Shown: positions 17,703 through 26,637 of the stretch, piece by piece
Layout: each line of letters starts with the position of its first letter
Numbering within the stretch: position 1 is the stretch's first letter
Source: Bacteroidota bacterium
GTDB lineage: Bacteria; Bacteroidota; Bacteroidia; Bacteroidales; Tenuifilaceae
Direction: 5' to 3'
Length of the DNA: 64,000 bases
Assembly (NCBI GenBank): GCA_029560875.1
Contig: JAKQKB010000168.1
Span: 1-64,000 of the forward strand
Notes under the pieces: model-generated
What the model was told of the DNA's origin: nothing
Database searches by the model: none
What the model saw: only the letters and a program-made list of their open reading frames with translations
Made by a program: the position numbers and the translations under genes

Positions 17703-18668
17703 CTACTTTCCTTTTATTTCTTTTACTGCTGCAACAAGTTGAGGAAGCACCTTTTGAGCATCGCCAACAATACCGTACTGAGCAACCTCAAAAATAGGAG
17801 CGCTCTTGTCGTTATTGATTGCAACAATATATTTTGATGAGCTAACACCAGCAATGTGCTGTGTTGCACCCGAAATACCTACTGCAAAGTAAAGGTTTGG
17901 AGCAATAATTTTACCGGTTTGACCAGTATGCTCATCGTGAGGACGCCATCCTTCGTCAGAAACTGGACGAGAACAAGCGGTTGCTGCTCCTAATAAATCT
18001 GCCAATTCAATAATTGGAGACCAATTGTCAGCCGATTTCATACCACGACCACCCGATACAACGATTTCAGCATCGGTTAATAAAAGTTTTCCTGATTGTT
18101 TTTGAACCTCTTTAACTTGAGTTTTTGGAGCATCAACGCTAACATCCATCTTCTCGATAGTTGCATTTTTAGCAGTTTCGATAATATCGAAAGAGTTTTG
18201 TGCTAGGGTGATAACTTTTACGTCGGTTTTTAGAACAACATCAGCGTATGCACCACCAGAGAATGCTCTTTTGTAAACTGTAAATGGACTAGTGCTAACA
18301 GGTAATTTGCTTACACCTGCACCTAGCGCAGCTTTTAATTTAACCGATAGGCGAGGAGCGATAGATTTACCTGAGTTGTTGTTTGCAACAACAATAACTT
18401 TTGCCCCAATTTTCTCAGCAACAGTGGCAATAACGCTAGTGTATGCTTGGCTATCTAATGTTTTAAGGCTATCTTGATTTACGCTGATAACTTTTTGTGC
18501 ACCGTAGTTTCCAAGTTGTTTTAGTTCTGCTTCGTCAACATTACCAATTGAAACAGCAACAGCACTGGTTCCCATCATTTCGGCTACCTTACTAGCGTAA
18601 GATACCAACTCGAATGATGATTTCTTGAATTTTCCGTCCCAGTTTTCGGTATATACTAGTACTGACAT
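17703..18668 (-). CDS. etfA: Electron transfer flavoprotein subunit alpha
   Basis: 321 residues, the usual length. The C-terminal FAD-binding domain is clear: VVSGGRGMKS, SRPVSDEGWRPHDEHTGQTG and YFAVGISGATQH. With EtfB it forms the FAD/AMP heterodimer that carries electrons from acyl-CoA dehydrogenase. The gene follows etfB by 27 bp. The neighbouring quinone-type oxidoreductase argues for classical electron transfer to the membrane, although the sequence alone does not exclude bifurcation. Confidence 0.95.
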   Translation of the reverse strand: MSVLVYTENWDGKFKKSSFELVSYASKVAEMMGTSAVAVSIGNVDEAELKQLGNYGAQKVISVNQDSLKTLDSQAYTSVIATVAEKIGAKVIVVANNNSGKSIAPRLSVKLKAALGAGVSKLPVSTSPFTVYKRAFSGGAYADVVLKTDVKVITLAQNSFDIIETAKNATIEKMDVSVDAPKTQVKEVQKQSGKLLLTDAEIVVSGGRGMKSADNWSPIIELADLLGAATACSRPVSDEGWRPHDEHTGQTGKIIAPNLYFAVGISGATQHIAGVSSSKYIVAINNDKSAPIFEVAQYGIVGDAQKVLPQLVAAVKEIKGK

Positions 18669-18695
18669 ATTATTTCGGAATTAATAGGGTTCAAC

Positions 18696-19445
18696 TTAAA
18701 TTAATTTGGTTTCAGCCTGTAGTAGCTCAATTAGTTGCTTTGGATTTTCAGCATCAACAAACTTGCAGGCCGCTCTTGGAGCAGGCATTTCAAACTTTGC
18801 AGTTTCGGTTAAAGCATCAATAGCAACTGGCTCATAAAGTTTGATAACTTTTGTACGTGCCATCATAATACCGCGCATTGCTGCAATTCTTGGTTCTTTA
18901 GCGATACCTTTTTGTACAATTGCAACGAATGGTGCAGGAACAGTTACAATCTCTTTTCCACCATCAATTTCGCGAGTAATAACTGCGGTGCCATTTTCAA
19001 TTCTCAAACTAGAAACAGCGGAAACCGAAGGCATAACTAAAAATTCAGCAAGCATACTACCAACAGCAGAGCTGTTGAAATCGCTCGACTCAATTCCGCA
19101 CATAATAATATCGAACTGTTCTTTTTTTACAACCTCCGCTAGTTGAGCAGCAACATGGTAAGCATCGGTTGGGTCAGCGTTTACTCTGATAGCATCATCG
19201 GCACCAATAGCAAGAGCTTTTCTGATTGTAGGTTCAGATGCTGCTAAACCAACGTGAGCAACAGTAACTGATTTTACACCAGTGCTAGCGTCATCCTTCA
19301 ATTCCAATGCTCTGGTAAGCGAAAGTTCATCCCAAGGATTGATAACCCACTGAATACCGTTTACATCCAACTTGGTGTTACCATCAACAAATTTCACCTT
19401 GGTGGTGGTATCCGGTACGTTGCTGATACAAACAAGAATTTTCAT
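18696..19445 (-). CDS. etfB: Electron transfer flavoprotein subunit beta
   Basis: 249 residues. It starts MKILVCISNVPDTTTKVKF and has the EtfB features NPWDELSLTRALELKD (AMP-binding region), CGIESSDFNSSAVGSMLAEF and AAMRGIMMARTK. First gene of the minus-strand operon etfB-etfA-(S23)-membrane Fe-S-CCG-ACAD. It partners EtfA in transferring electrons from acyl-CoA oxidation. Confidence 0.95.
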   Translation of the reverse strand: MKILVCISNVPDTTTKVKFVDGNTKLDVNGIQWVINPWDELSLTRALELKDDASTGVKSVTVAHVGLAASEPTIRKALAIGADDAIRVNADPTDAYHVAAQLAEVVKKEQFDIIMCGIESSDFNSSAVGSMLAEFLVMPSVSAVSSLRIENGTAVITREIDGGKEIVTVPAPFVAIVQKGIAKEPRIAAMRGIMMARTKVIKLYEPVAIDALTETAKFEMPAPRAACKFVDAENPKQLIELLQAETKLI

Positions 19446-19545
19446 CCGTCAAAATATTAATTTAGTTAAACATATTTTTCTGTATCTATCTAAAAAATAA
19501 GCACTTAAATGCTATTTTGGAAAATAAAATAACTACAAAAATACA

Positions 19546-19553
19546 CAAAGTTC
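19546..19553 (-). promoter_or_regulatory. Possible -7 promoter element of the etf operon
   Basis: On the minus strand TATTTTTG fits the Bacteroidetes -7 consensus TAnnTTTG about 100 bp before etfB. A weak TTTCG element lies about 20 bp further upstream in place of TTTG. Confidence 0.35.
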
Positions 19554-19765
19554 TCAGCGAGCGAAATTTATTTTTCCTCACTAATTCTATGTGTTAATAT
19601 ATCAATAAGTTAAATGCTTTCCACCTAGCATTTTCTGGTTTAAAACGAGCGTACAAATCTAACCCAAATTGACTAATTACCATAAACACTCATCAAAAAA
19701 CTTAACTGCAAGGTTAGAATAAAGTATAATTCTAGAGATATTTTTAAGAAATTTCAAAAAGCATT

Positions 19766-19858
19766 GACTTACCCCCTGGTTTCGCAATGCGAAACCTCCC
19801 CCCTCTCTTTTCAAAAGAGAGGGGGGAAGGCTGGCGCAGCCAGACAAGGGGGTGAGTC
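19766..19858. repeat. Cloverleaf-like palindromic element (outer stem plus three hairpins)
   Basis: GACTTACCCCCT (19766-19777) pairs at 11 of 12 positions with 19847-19858. Inside are three near-perfect hairpins: GGTTTCGCA/TGCGAAACC (19778-19796), a 14-bp arm CCCCCCTCTCTTTT (19798-19811) with its complement (19813-19826), and CTGGC-gca-GCCAG (19831-19843). The design is a 93-bp four-way junction. A 64-codon reading frame over it is taken as spurious. A related, reduced element lies at 58310-58353. Confidence 0.8.
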
Positions 19859-20166
19859 TATCAAAAAACATAAGGTTGTGTTAACTAAGCAACATTGAAT
19901 TGATTTTTTGCATTTAGTTGTTCTGAGCATGGTGGTTTCAACTTTTCAGTATCATATTCGATAAATGTTAATTCAATTTGTATTTCTAAGAAAACACTCG
20001 AAACCCTATTCTTTATTAATAAAAAGATTATCAGCAATATATCCTTTAACAATCTTTTAATATTGTTTAATCAAGTTTAACTATAAGTTGGTCAAAACTT
20101 GCGAAACAAATTTGACTTTTGTACTGTTAAAGTTGTAAATTTAATAATAGAATAATTTGATTATCA
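19859..20166. other. Non-coding AT-rich gap
   Basis: About 300 bp with no plausible gene or strong hairpin; it should hold the promoter of the downstream hypothetical gene. A TTG at 20099 and a TTTTG at 20117 are possible promoter parts but fit the consensus poorly. Confidence 0.5.
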
Positions 20167-20694
20167 ATGAGTGAGTTATTCAATACATTACTAGTTGAGT
20201 TGGGCGAGAGAATTGCTCAAAACACTAAGGCTATTATCGATAATCAAAAGGAAATTGAGTACATATTTTCCGATTCTGGTTTATTAAAAGGTGCTGAGCG
20301 TGTTGCTGAACTTGTTGAGTCGAACAAACGATTACAGGTTGAGAACCGTGAGTATATAATGATTCAGCTTAGGTTACGTTCATTTTTAAGAAATATGAAT
20401 CAGTCCACATTGCTTAAGATTGAGGAAAGTAGTGGGTTTTGGATTGATGAGGCCACTGAACGTTTTTTACTATCAACAGGTAATGATTTTTTGAAAAGCA
20501 GTAGCATAAATTCCAATGAGGCTGATAGCAATATTGAGGAATCTAAACACATTAATTATGGTATGGATTTTGACTTAAACGATTATAAGTTCAACAGCAT
20601 TAGTATGCCAGCAAATTTAATAGAGCAGTATGCACAGGACGAAAAGTATGAATTATGCTCAATGCTTATAAGCGTATATAGTTCAAGAAATTAG
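20167..20694 (+). CDS. Hypothetical coiled-coil protein
   Basis: 175 residues, not recognised. It is acidic and helix-rich; the first 110 residues look like a coiled coil (KAIIDNQKEIEYIF, RVAELVESNKRLQVENREYI), followed by a linker rich in Ser and Asn and a short C-terminal helix. No signal peptide, membrane segment or cysteine motif. It stands alone, with its own terminator 36 bp after the stop, in a region where both flanking operons point away or downstream. Confidence 0.7.
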   Translation: MSELFNTLLVELGERIAQNTKAIIDNQKEIEYIFSDSGLLKGAERVAELVESNKRLQVENREYIMIQLRLRSFLRNMNQSTLLKIEESSGFWIDEATERFLLSTGNDFLKSSSINSNEADSNIEESKHINYGMDFDLNDYKFNSISMPANLIEQYAQDEKYELCSMLISVYSSRN

Positions 20695-20729
20695 GTTTTG
20701 GTTTAGGTTTACATAGGTTAGAGGGTTGG

Positions 20730-20768
20730 CATCCGGGACTTCACAAGTGGTTCCGGATGTCTTTTTTT
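20730..20768 (+). terminator. Rho-independent terminator
   Basis: CATCCGG (20730-20736) pairs with CCGGATG (20753-20759), followed by a run of seven T after one C. It ends the hypothetical gene. Confidence 0.8.
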
Positions 20769-20818
20769 ACTTCGAATTAAAGCACTAACTTTATGCGAGT
20801 AATCAGATTTTCTATTTC

Positions 20819-21595
20819 GTGAGAAAAGTAATTTTTATAGGTGCAGGAAATGTTTCAACATCACTGGCTTCCGCTTTTAGTAATGCTGGTTGGAGTATTG
20901 TTCAGGTTTATTCCAGAACTATTGATAGTGCCGCCACTCTGGCTAAATTATACAACTCAAATGCTATTAGTAATTTGTCTGAAATTGAAAGGTTTGCAGA
21001 CCTCTACATTATCGCTGTTCCCGATTCTTCCATTTCTGAGATTATCGATTCAATTCCTATCGTCAACGGCGTTGTGGTACATACCAGCGGAAGTACACCG
21101 CTATCAGTTTTGTCAACATTGAAATCAAAAGGTATTGGAGTTTTCTATCCTTTCCAAACCTTTTCGCGCAGTAGAATTGTCGATTTATGCAATGTTCCAA
21201 TCTTTGTTGAAGCAGGCTCCGATGATGTTTTGAATTTTCTAACCGCTGTTGGCAAGGAACTAAGCCATAATGTAAGTTACTTGAATTCCGAAAAACGATT
21301 ATTATTGCATTTGAGCGGAGTTTTTGCAAGCAATTTTACCAATCATATTTTGGCTTTGACATACCGTTTAGCCACTGAGAATGGTATCGATTTTAAGGTT
21401 TTGCAACCTTTGGTGGAGGAAACAGTTGTAAAAGCGTTTACAACAAATCCAAAGGATGTTCAAACAGGTCCAGCTATCCGTAACGATATTGTAACAATGG
21501 AGAAGCATTCAGCGGTTTTGGGCAATTTAGATGAGCAATTGCAAAGAATATACAATGAATTATCTTTGAGCATTCAAAAATTGGGTAAGCTATAA
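20819..21595 (+). CDS. Rossmann-fold/DUF2520 oxidoreductase-like protein
   Basis: 258 residues from a GTG start; no ATG is available near the conserved N terminus (VIFIGAGNVSTSLASAF). Residues 1-110 form an NAD(P)-binding Rossmann fold with GAGNVS and VVHTSGS; the rest is the helical DUF2520 domain (LHLSGVFASNFTNHILAL). The family resembles pyrroline-5-carboxylate reductase and ketopantoate reductase but has no settled substrate. In Bacteroidetes it often precedes the kdsC-like gene, as here, 250 bp upstream. Confidence 0.85.
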   Translation: MRKVIFIGAGNVSTSLASAFSNAGWSIVQVYSRTIDSAATLAKLYNSNAISNLSEIERFADLYIIAVPDSSISEIIDSIPIVNGVVVHTSGSTPLSVLSTLKSKGIGVFYPFQTFSRSRIVDLCNVPIFVEAGSDDVLNFLTAVGKELSHNVSYLNSEKRLLLHLSGVFASNFTNHILALTYRLATENGIDFKVLQPLVEETVVKAFTTNPKDVQTGPAIRNDIVTMEKHSAVLGNLDEQLQRIYNELSLSIQKLGKL

Positions 21596-21762
21596 AGTTT
21601 TGTTTTTAGTTTTTTTTGTGCGTTAGGCTGGCAAAACTGCGAGCAAGCAGAGCGTGAATAATGCAAGACTTAAAATTACGCAAAAGGGGCTTGCCTAATT
21701 TTTGCAGTAATTTTTGGATTGCATTAGAGCGGGAGGAAGCATAGTTTTGCCTAGATTTTTTT

Positions 21763-21790
21763 CTTACTTTTTCATCATGGAAAAAGTAAG
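21763..21790. repeat. Inverted repeat TTACTTTTT/AAAAAGTAA
   Basis: CTTACTTTTTCATCATGG is followed by AAAAAGTAAG, a 10-bp perfect inverted repeat with a short loop, in the gap before the KdsC-like gene. Palindromes of this T/A composition recur in Bacteroidetes intergenic regions. It could also act as a weak terminator for the DUF2520 gene. Confidence 0.55.
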
Positions 21791-21845
21791 GTTGATAGTA
21801 AAAGTAATGGAATGATTATTAGGGTTATTAATATTTTTCTTGTCA

Positions 21846-22370
21846 ATGAAAAAGAACTTTAAAGAACTACTCGCCGATGTAAAGGCCTTTGTTTTTGATG
21901 TCGACGGTGTTTTTACCGATGGCACTGTAATTCTCCATCCTTCAGGCGAACTTTTACGCACATCCAACACCCGCGACGGCTACGCCGTTCACGTTGCAGT
22001 TGAGCGTGGATTCCCTATTGCTATTATCTCTGGCGGAAAGTCCGAAGCTGTGAGGCAGCGTTTCAAAGGTTTAGGCGTTACCGATATATATTTAGGTGCA
22101 ACCGATAAGGTTGACGCTTTGGAGGATTTTAGGTTCAAGTATGGAATTGAACTTTCGCAGATTTTATATATGGGCGACGATTTGCCCGATTATGAGGTGT
22201 TGCAAAAAGTTGGAATTCCAACCTGTCCTCTCGATGCAGCTCCCGAAATTAAACAGATTTCGGCCTACATCTCATCCTATGCAGGAGGCAAGGGTTGCGT
22301 GCGCGATGTAATTGAGCAGGTACTCCGATTAAACGGAAAGTGGGGACCATCGTCTAACGGTTTACAGTAG
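21846..22370 (+). CDS. KdsC-like HAD phosphatase (3-deoxy-manno-octulosonate-8-phosphate phosphatase type)
   Basis: 174 residues from ATG 21846; a TTG six bases earlier is possible but less likely. HAD motifs are clear: motif I DVDGVFTDG, motif II ISGGKSEAV, motif III/IV YMGDDLPDYEVL. It lacks a cap domain, as in KdsC, which removes phosphate from KDO-8-phosphate for lipopolysaccharide core synthesis. It heads the tight group kdsC-ubiA-maf-S46 peptidase. Confidence 0.85.
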   Translation: MKKNFKELLADVKAFVFDVDGVFTDGTVILHPSGELLRTSNTRDGYAVHVAVERGFPIAIISGGKSEAVRQRFKGLGVTDIYLGATDKVDALEDFRFKYGIELSQILYMGDDLPDYEVLQKVGIPTCPLDAAPEIKQISAYISSYAGGKGCVRDVIEQVLRLNGKWGPSSNGLQ

Positions 22371-22386
22371 TTAACCCAAATTGGTT

Positions 22387-23343
22387 ATGGAAATACTTCG
22401 ATTAGTAAGGTACAAGAATTTGCTGATAGTTGCAGCAACCATGCTTCTTGTGCGGTATTTTATAATGGAGCCAATTCTACATAGTTTTGGCTTTGAGTTG
22501 CAGTTGGGACTATTGTCGTTTGCAATGTTGGTAATGGCTACCGTATGTATTACTGCTGCAGGGTATGTAATAAACGATTATTTCGATACTCGAACCGATT
22601 TAGTAAACCGTCCGCAAACTGTTGTGGTCGGTAAATCGGTTAGTCGCCGAATGGCTATTGCTATTCACATGGTTTTAAGCGCACTGGGAATTTTCTTAGG
22701 ATTGCTTGTGGCCATAAAAATTGGTCGACCAATTTTTTCGTTACTTTTTGTTCTAGCAACTGGCGTACTTTGGTTTTACTCAACCACCTATAAGCGCCAG
22801 TTAATCATCGGAAATCTGGTTGTTGCAACTCTTACTGGACTTGTACCGCTTATTCCGTTGATATTTGAGTATCCTCTTTTCGATATTTACTGGGATGTTA
22901 TCGCCCTTTACCATATCAACCTATATAAAATGGTGTACTGGGTTGGAGGTTATGCATTATTTGCATTTTTGCTAACGTTTGTCCGCGAAATTGTAAAGGA
23001 TATTGAGGATTTTGAGGGCGATACCGTTTACGGTCGCAACACTATTCCTGTGCATTTCGGAATTAAGGCATCAAAAATTATAGCCTCATCGCTATTGATG
23101 ATTACGCTTATTGTATTGATTTTCCTTTTTGCCAGCTATATGCGTTTTTTACCATCAGGAAAATTCGATTACTATACCTTTATATATTTCGTACTTTTTA
23201 TTTTGGTTCCCATTTTCGTGCTTTTTGTGATGTTGCTTTTGGCGCAGAACAAAGACGATTATCATAAAGCAAGCCGAATGAATAAGTTCATAATGCTGTT
23301 CGGGTTGCTCTATACTTTTGTTTTTCGTTGGTTGATAATTTAA
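22387..23343 (+). CDS. UbiA-family prenyltransferase (geranylgeranylglycerol-phosphate transferase-like)
   Basis: 318 residues from ATG 22387. An integral membrane protein with about eight to nine helices and both aspartate-rich UbiA motifs: NDYFDTRTD (first) and DIEDFEGD (second, on the cytoplasmic face). Bacteroidetes members are usually labelled geranylgeranylglycerol-phosphate geranylgeranyltransferase; the acceptor here cannot be read from sequence. It starts 16 bp after the KdsC-like gene. Confidence 0.85.
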   Translation: MEILRLVRYKNLLIVAATMLLVRYFIMEPILHSFGFELQLGLLSFAMLVMATVCITAAGYVINDYFDTRTDLVNRPQTVVVGKSVSRRMAIAIHMVLSALGIFLGLLVAIKIGRPIFSLLFVLATGVLWFYSTTYKRQLIIGNLVVATLTGLVPLIPLIFEYPLFDIYWDVIALYHINLYKMVYWVGGYALFAFLLTFVREIVKDIEDFEGDTVYGRNTIPVHFGIKASKIIASSLLMITLIVLIFLFASYMRFLPSGKFDYYTFIYFVLFILVPIFVLFVMLLLAQNKDDYHKASRMNKFIMLFGLLYTFVFRWLII

Positions 23344-23347
23344 GTTG

Positions 23348-23950
23348 ATGTTATTACACAATATAATAAAAGGTAAAAGTTTAATACTCGCATCCAACTC
23401 TCCTCGTAGGCAGCAATTGCTTAAGGGGCTTGATGTTGATTTTGAGATTTGGTCTACCAATCACGAGGATGAATCCTATCCCGATGATTTACCCGTTGAG
23501 CAGGTTTCCACTTACTTGGCCAAGCATAAAGCATCGTTCTTTACCGAACGTTTAAGTAACGACACAATCCTTATTACTTGCGATACCGTTGTGGTTTGCA
23601 ATGGTAAAGTGTTGGGAAAACCTGTAGATTTAGCCGATGCAGTTGCAATATTAAAGCAACTTTCGGGAAATAAGCATACTGTAATAACTGGTGTTTGCTT
23701 GTCAACTGTGAACAAATCAACCTGTTTCAGTTCCTTTACCGATGTGTATTTTAGACATTTAACGGATGAGGAGATAGAGTACTATATTGAACGTTATAAA
23801 CCTTACGACAAGGCTGGGGCCTATGGAATTCAGGAGTGGATTGGGTATGTTGCCATTGAGCGAATTGAGGGTTCTTACTTTAATGTAATGGGGTTGCCTG
23901 TTCAAAAATTGCATAATGAGTTACTCAACTTTATAAATAATAATCAATAA
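23348..23950 (+). CDS. maf: Maf-family nucleoside triphosphate pyrophosphatase
   Basis: 200 residues; ATG 23348 gives the expected start just before LILASNSPRRQQLLKGL, the family's substrate-binding motif. Further motifs are ITCDTVVV, GKVLGKP and the C-terminal DKAGAYGIQEWIG with YFNVMGLPV. Maf proteins hydrolyse non-canonical or pyrimidine NTPs in the cytoplasm. Its start lies 4 bp after the prenyltransferase stop, so the two are co-transcribed. Confidence 0.92.
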   Translation: MLLHNIIKGKSLILASNSPRRQQLLKGLDVDFEIWSTNHEDESYPDDLPVEQVSTYLAKHKASFFTERLSNDTILITCDTVVVCNGKVLGKPVDLADAVAILKQLSGNKHTVITGVCLSTVNKSTCFSSFTDVYFRHLTDEEIEYYIERYKPYDKAGAYGIQEWIGYVAIERIEGSYFNVMGLPVQKLHNELLNFINNNQ

Positions 23951-23955
23951 CATAT

Positions 23956-26121
23956 ATGATGAGAAAATTTGCTATAACTTTTCTGCTATCCGTATTTGTT
24001 GCGTTCAATAGCGTTGCCGATGAGGGTATGTGGTTGCCAATGCTTGTAGGCAAGAACATAAACGAGATGCAAAAAATGGGCTTCAAGTTAACTGCTGATG
24101 ATATTTACAGCGTTAACCAATCCAGCCTTAAGGATGCCATTGTGCAGTTCGGTGGAGGTTGTACTGCGGAATTAATTTCTGCTGAAGGTTTAATAATTAC
24201 AAATCACCACTGCGGTTTTTCCCGAATTCAAGCACATTCTTCTGTTGAGCACGATTACCTTTCGAATGGTTTTTGGGCTATGAGTAAGCAGGAAGAACTT
24301 CCAAATCCTGGACTTACCGTTCGTTTCCTTGTTAGGATGGAGGATGTTACAGTTCAGGTTCTAACAGGAGTTACCAAAGAGATGACAGAGTCAGAACGTC
24401 GTAAAACTATTTCTGCTAGTATTAAGGAAATTTCAACAAAAGTAGAAGCCGAGGGAGTTGGATATGTGGCAGTTATTCGTCCAATGTACTACGGAAACGA
24501 GTATTACCTTTTCCTTTACGAGGAATTTAGCGATGTTCGCTTAGTTGGAGCACCACCTGAATCTATAGGTAAGTTTGGTGGCGATACCGATAACTGGGTT
24601 TGGCCACGCCATACCGGCGATTTTTCGCTTTTCCGTATTTACGCCGATAAGAATAATAAGCCTGCGGCTTACTCTGCAGAGAATGTTCCCTATAAGCCTA
24701 AGCGATACCTTCCCATTTCTATGAAAGGGATAAATGAGGGTGACTTTACGCTGGTTTATGGCTTTCCTGGTCGTACTCAACAATTCCTTACTTCGCACGC
24801 TGTGGAGTTGCTAATCAATCAAAGTAATCCTCATAAAATCAACTTGAGGAATACTCGTCTCTCTATATTCAACCACTATATGGATGCCAACGATACTATA
24901 CGCATTCAGTATGCAAGTAAACACGCAGGTGTTGCTAATGCCTGGAAGAAATGGATAGGGGAGACCATCGGATTGCGTAGGCTCGATGCTGTTTCTCAAA
25001 AACGTGAGTTGGAAAATATGTTCACAGCTTGGGCAAATAAATCTCCCGAATTGCAAAAGCAGTATGGTGATTTGTTGCCAACATTTAAAAAGCTTTACGA
25101 TGAGTTAACGCCACTTTCACTAATTTCCGACTATCGTTCGGAGGCTGTGTATGCCGTGGAACTTGTAAATTTCGCATCACGTTTCGATAAGGTAATAGCT
25201 GAGGCTGTAAAATCGCCTAGAGATGCAGAAAAGTTTGAAGCAGCAAAAAATAGTTTAATTAACTATGCGCGTGGTTTCTACAAGGATTTTGAGATTAATG
25301 TTGATGTTGAAGTATTCGCCTCGATGATGAAATCCTACTACGAGCAGGTTCCATCCAGCTATCATCCCGATTTCTTGGGCAAACTTTACCAAAATTATCA
25401 GGGCAATTGGATGCAAATGGCAGGCGACCTATACAGCCAAACAGTGTTCTCTGATAGCGTAAGGGTATTCACCCTTTTAAGTGAGATGGATAGCGTTAAT
25501 GCTCGCCATTTCCAGTCCGATAATATTTATAATGTATATGCACAATTTGAGTTGCTATATAAGGATAAGGTTGAGGCTCGTTTAACTGAAATAAACGATA
25601 GTTTGGATATTCTTTACAGAACCTATGTTGATGGACTGATGAAGATGCAACCCGACAAGCGCTTCTTCCCCGATGCAAACTCTACGCTCCGCTTTACATA
25701 TGGAAAAGTTGAAGGATTTGAGCCTAAGGATGGTGTTGTTTACAACTACTACACTACAATTGATGGTATAATAGAAAAATCGACCCAGGCTGGAGTACCA
25801 GACTATGTTCCTCCTAGAAAGTTGGTTGAACTTTACGAGAAGAAAGATTTTGGGCAGTATGCTGTTAATGGTACTGTACCTGTAGCATTCATAGGTACAA
25901 ATCATACAACTGGAGGGAACTCGGGTAGTCCTGTAATTGATTCCAACGGCTACTTAATTGGCATTAACTTCGACCGATGCTGGGAAAGCACCATGAGTGA
26001 TGTTATGTTCGACCCAAATTACTGTCGTAATATTGCACTTGATATTAGGTATACATTGTTTGTTATTGATAAGTTTGCTGGCGCAGGACATCTTTTAAAG
26101 GAGATGAATATAGTTTACTAG
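23956..26121 (+). CDS. S46-family dipeptidyl-peptidase, DPP11-like (Asp/Glu-specific)
   Basis: 721 residues with an N-terminal signal peptide (ending near VADEGMW). S46 catalytic elements are visible: His85 in ITNHHCGFS, Asp222 in RHTGDFSLF, and Ser656 in TGGNSGSP. Arg674, 18 residues after the catalytic Ser (NFDR), matches the position of Arg673 in Porphyromonas DPP11, which selects acidic P1 residues; DPP7 has Gly there. It would release acidic dipeptides from peptides in the periplasm. It lies directly after maf and has its own terminator. Confidence 0.92.
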   Translation: MMRKFAITFLLSVFVAFNSVADEGMWLPMLVGKNINEMQKMGFKLTADDIYSVNQSSLKDAIVQFGGGCTAELISAEGLIITNHHCGFSRIQAHSSVEHDYLSNGFWAMSKQEELPNPGLTVRFLVRMEDVTVQVLTGVTKEMTESERRKTISASIKEISTKVEAEGVGYVAVIRPMYYGNEYYLFLYEEFSDVRLVGAPPESIGKFGGDTDNWVWPRHTGDFSLFRIYADKNNKPAAYSAENVPYKPKRYLPISMKGINEGDFTLVYGFPGRTQQFLTSHAVELLINQSNPHKINLRNTRLSIFNHYMDANDTIRIQYASKHAGVANAWKKWIGETIGLRRLDAVSQKRELENMFTAWANKSPELQKQYGDLLPTFKKLYDELTPLSLISDYRSEAVYAVELVNFASRFDKVIAEAVKSPRDAEKFEAAKNSLINYARGFYKDFEINVDVEVFASMMKSYYEQVPSSYHPDFLGKLYQNYQGNWMQMAGDLYSQTVFSDSVRVFTLLSEMDSVNARHFQSDNIYNVYAQFELLYKDKVEARLTEINDSLDILYRTYVDGLMKMQPDKRFFPDANSTLRFTYGKVEGFEPKDGVVYNYYTTIDGIIEKSTQAGVPDYVPPRKLVELYEKKDFGQYAVNGTVPVAFIGTNHTTGGNSGSPVIDSNGYLIGINFDRCWESTMSDVMFDPNYCRNIALDIRYTLFVIDKFAGAGHLLKEMNIVY

Positions 26122-26142
26122 CAAGTTAATCTATTAATTATC

Positions 26143-26173
26143 AAGCCCGACATTTAATGTCGGGCTTTTTTTA
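26143..26173 (+). terminator. Rho-independent terminator after the S46 peptidase
   Basis: AAGCCCGACATT (26143-26154) forms a near-perfect stem with AATGTCGGGCTT, followed by a T run. Confidence 0.88.
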
Positions 26174-26577
26174 ATTTGGGAAAAACTGAAGAATTCATTT
26201 TTATACAACTAAATTTTTTCAATAATATTAATCAGATTTTTTGGTTTATCTTTTTTGAGCGTAATTTATTGATTATGTATTAATTGCACAGATAGGTGAT
26301 TCTGATAAAAAGTAGTTCCTTTGTTTGGTTCAATTCACACTCATGTAATTCCAATAAATTCAACTATTGTAAGAAATGTTCATAATTATCGGATTTACAG
26401 TTAATTATTTCACAGTAAACACACTTGGTTTCAATCAATAACTAAAATAGATTTGAATGTTTCTAAATTAATCTTTTTGGCCTCGTATACTAATAAAAAC
26501 TGACAAAAATCACTTTGTTAATTAAAACTTGTTTTTATATTTATACAAGAAAATCAATTTGTTACGAAATATTGATT
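26174..26577. other. Long AT-rich gap before the first hydrogenase operon
   Basis: About 400 bp without a plausible gene. No strong stem is visible. Only the last part, next to the tandem palindromes at 26578-26610, shows recognisable regulatory structure. Confidence 0.5.
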
Positions 26578-26593
26578 TGTTAAATAAATAACA
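26578..26593. promoter_or_regulatory. Operator-like palindrome TGTTA-N6-TAACA (site 1)
   Basis: TGTTAAATAAATAACA, preceded by T, resembles Rex boxes (TTGTTAA-N4-TTAACAA) and Crp/FNR-type sites. It lies 44 bp before the first hydrogenase gene, one base from site 2. Confidence 0.6.
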
Positions 26594-26594
26594 G

Positions 26595-26610
26595 TGTTAC
26601 AAAAATAACA
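26595..26610. promoter_or_regulatory. Operator-like palindrome TGTTA-N6-TAACA (site 2)
   Basis: TGTTACAAAAATAACA, in tandem with site 1 (centres 17 bp apart) and 27 bp before the NuoE-like start codon. Confidence 0.6.
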
Positions 26611-26637
26611 GATGTCGTTTTTTTAAAAATTGCAATT

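Noticed and set aside
19677..19871. Minus-strand reading frame of 64 codons
   Set aside because: It lies across the cloverleaf palindromic repeat; the translation is low in coding quality and has no family resemblance.
26174..26577. Small RNA gene in the long gap before hydrogenase operon 1
   Set aside because: No stem-loop with terminator or conserved structure could be found by eye.
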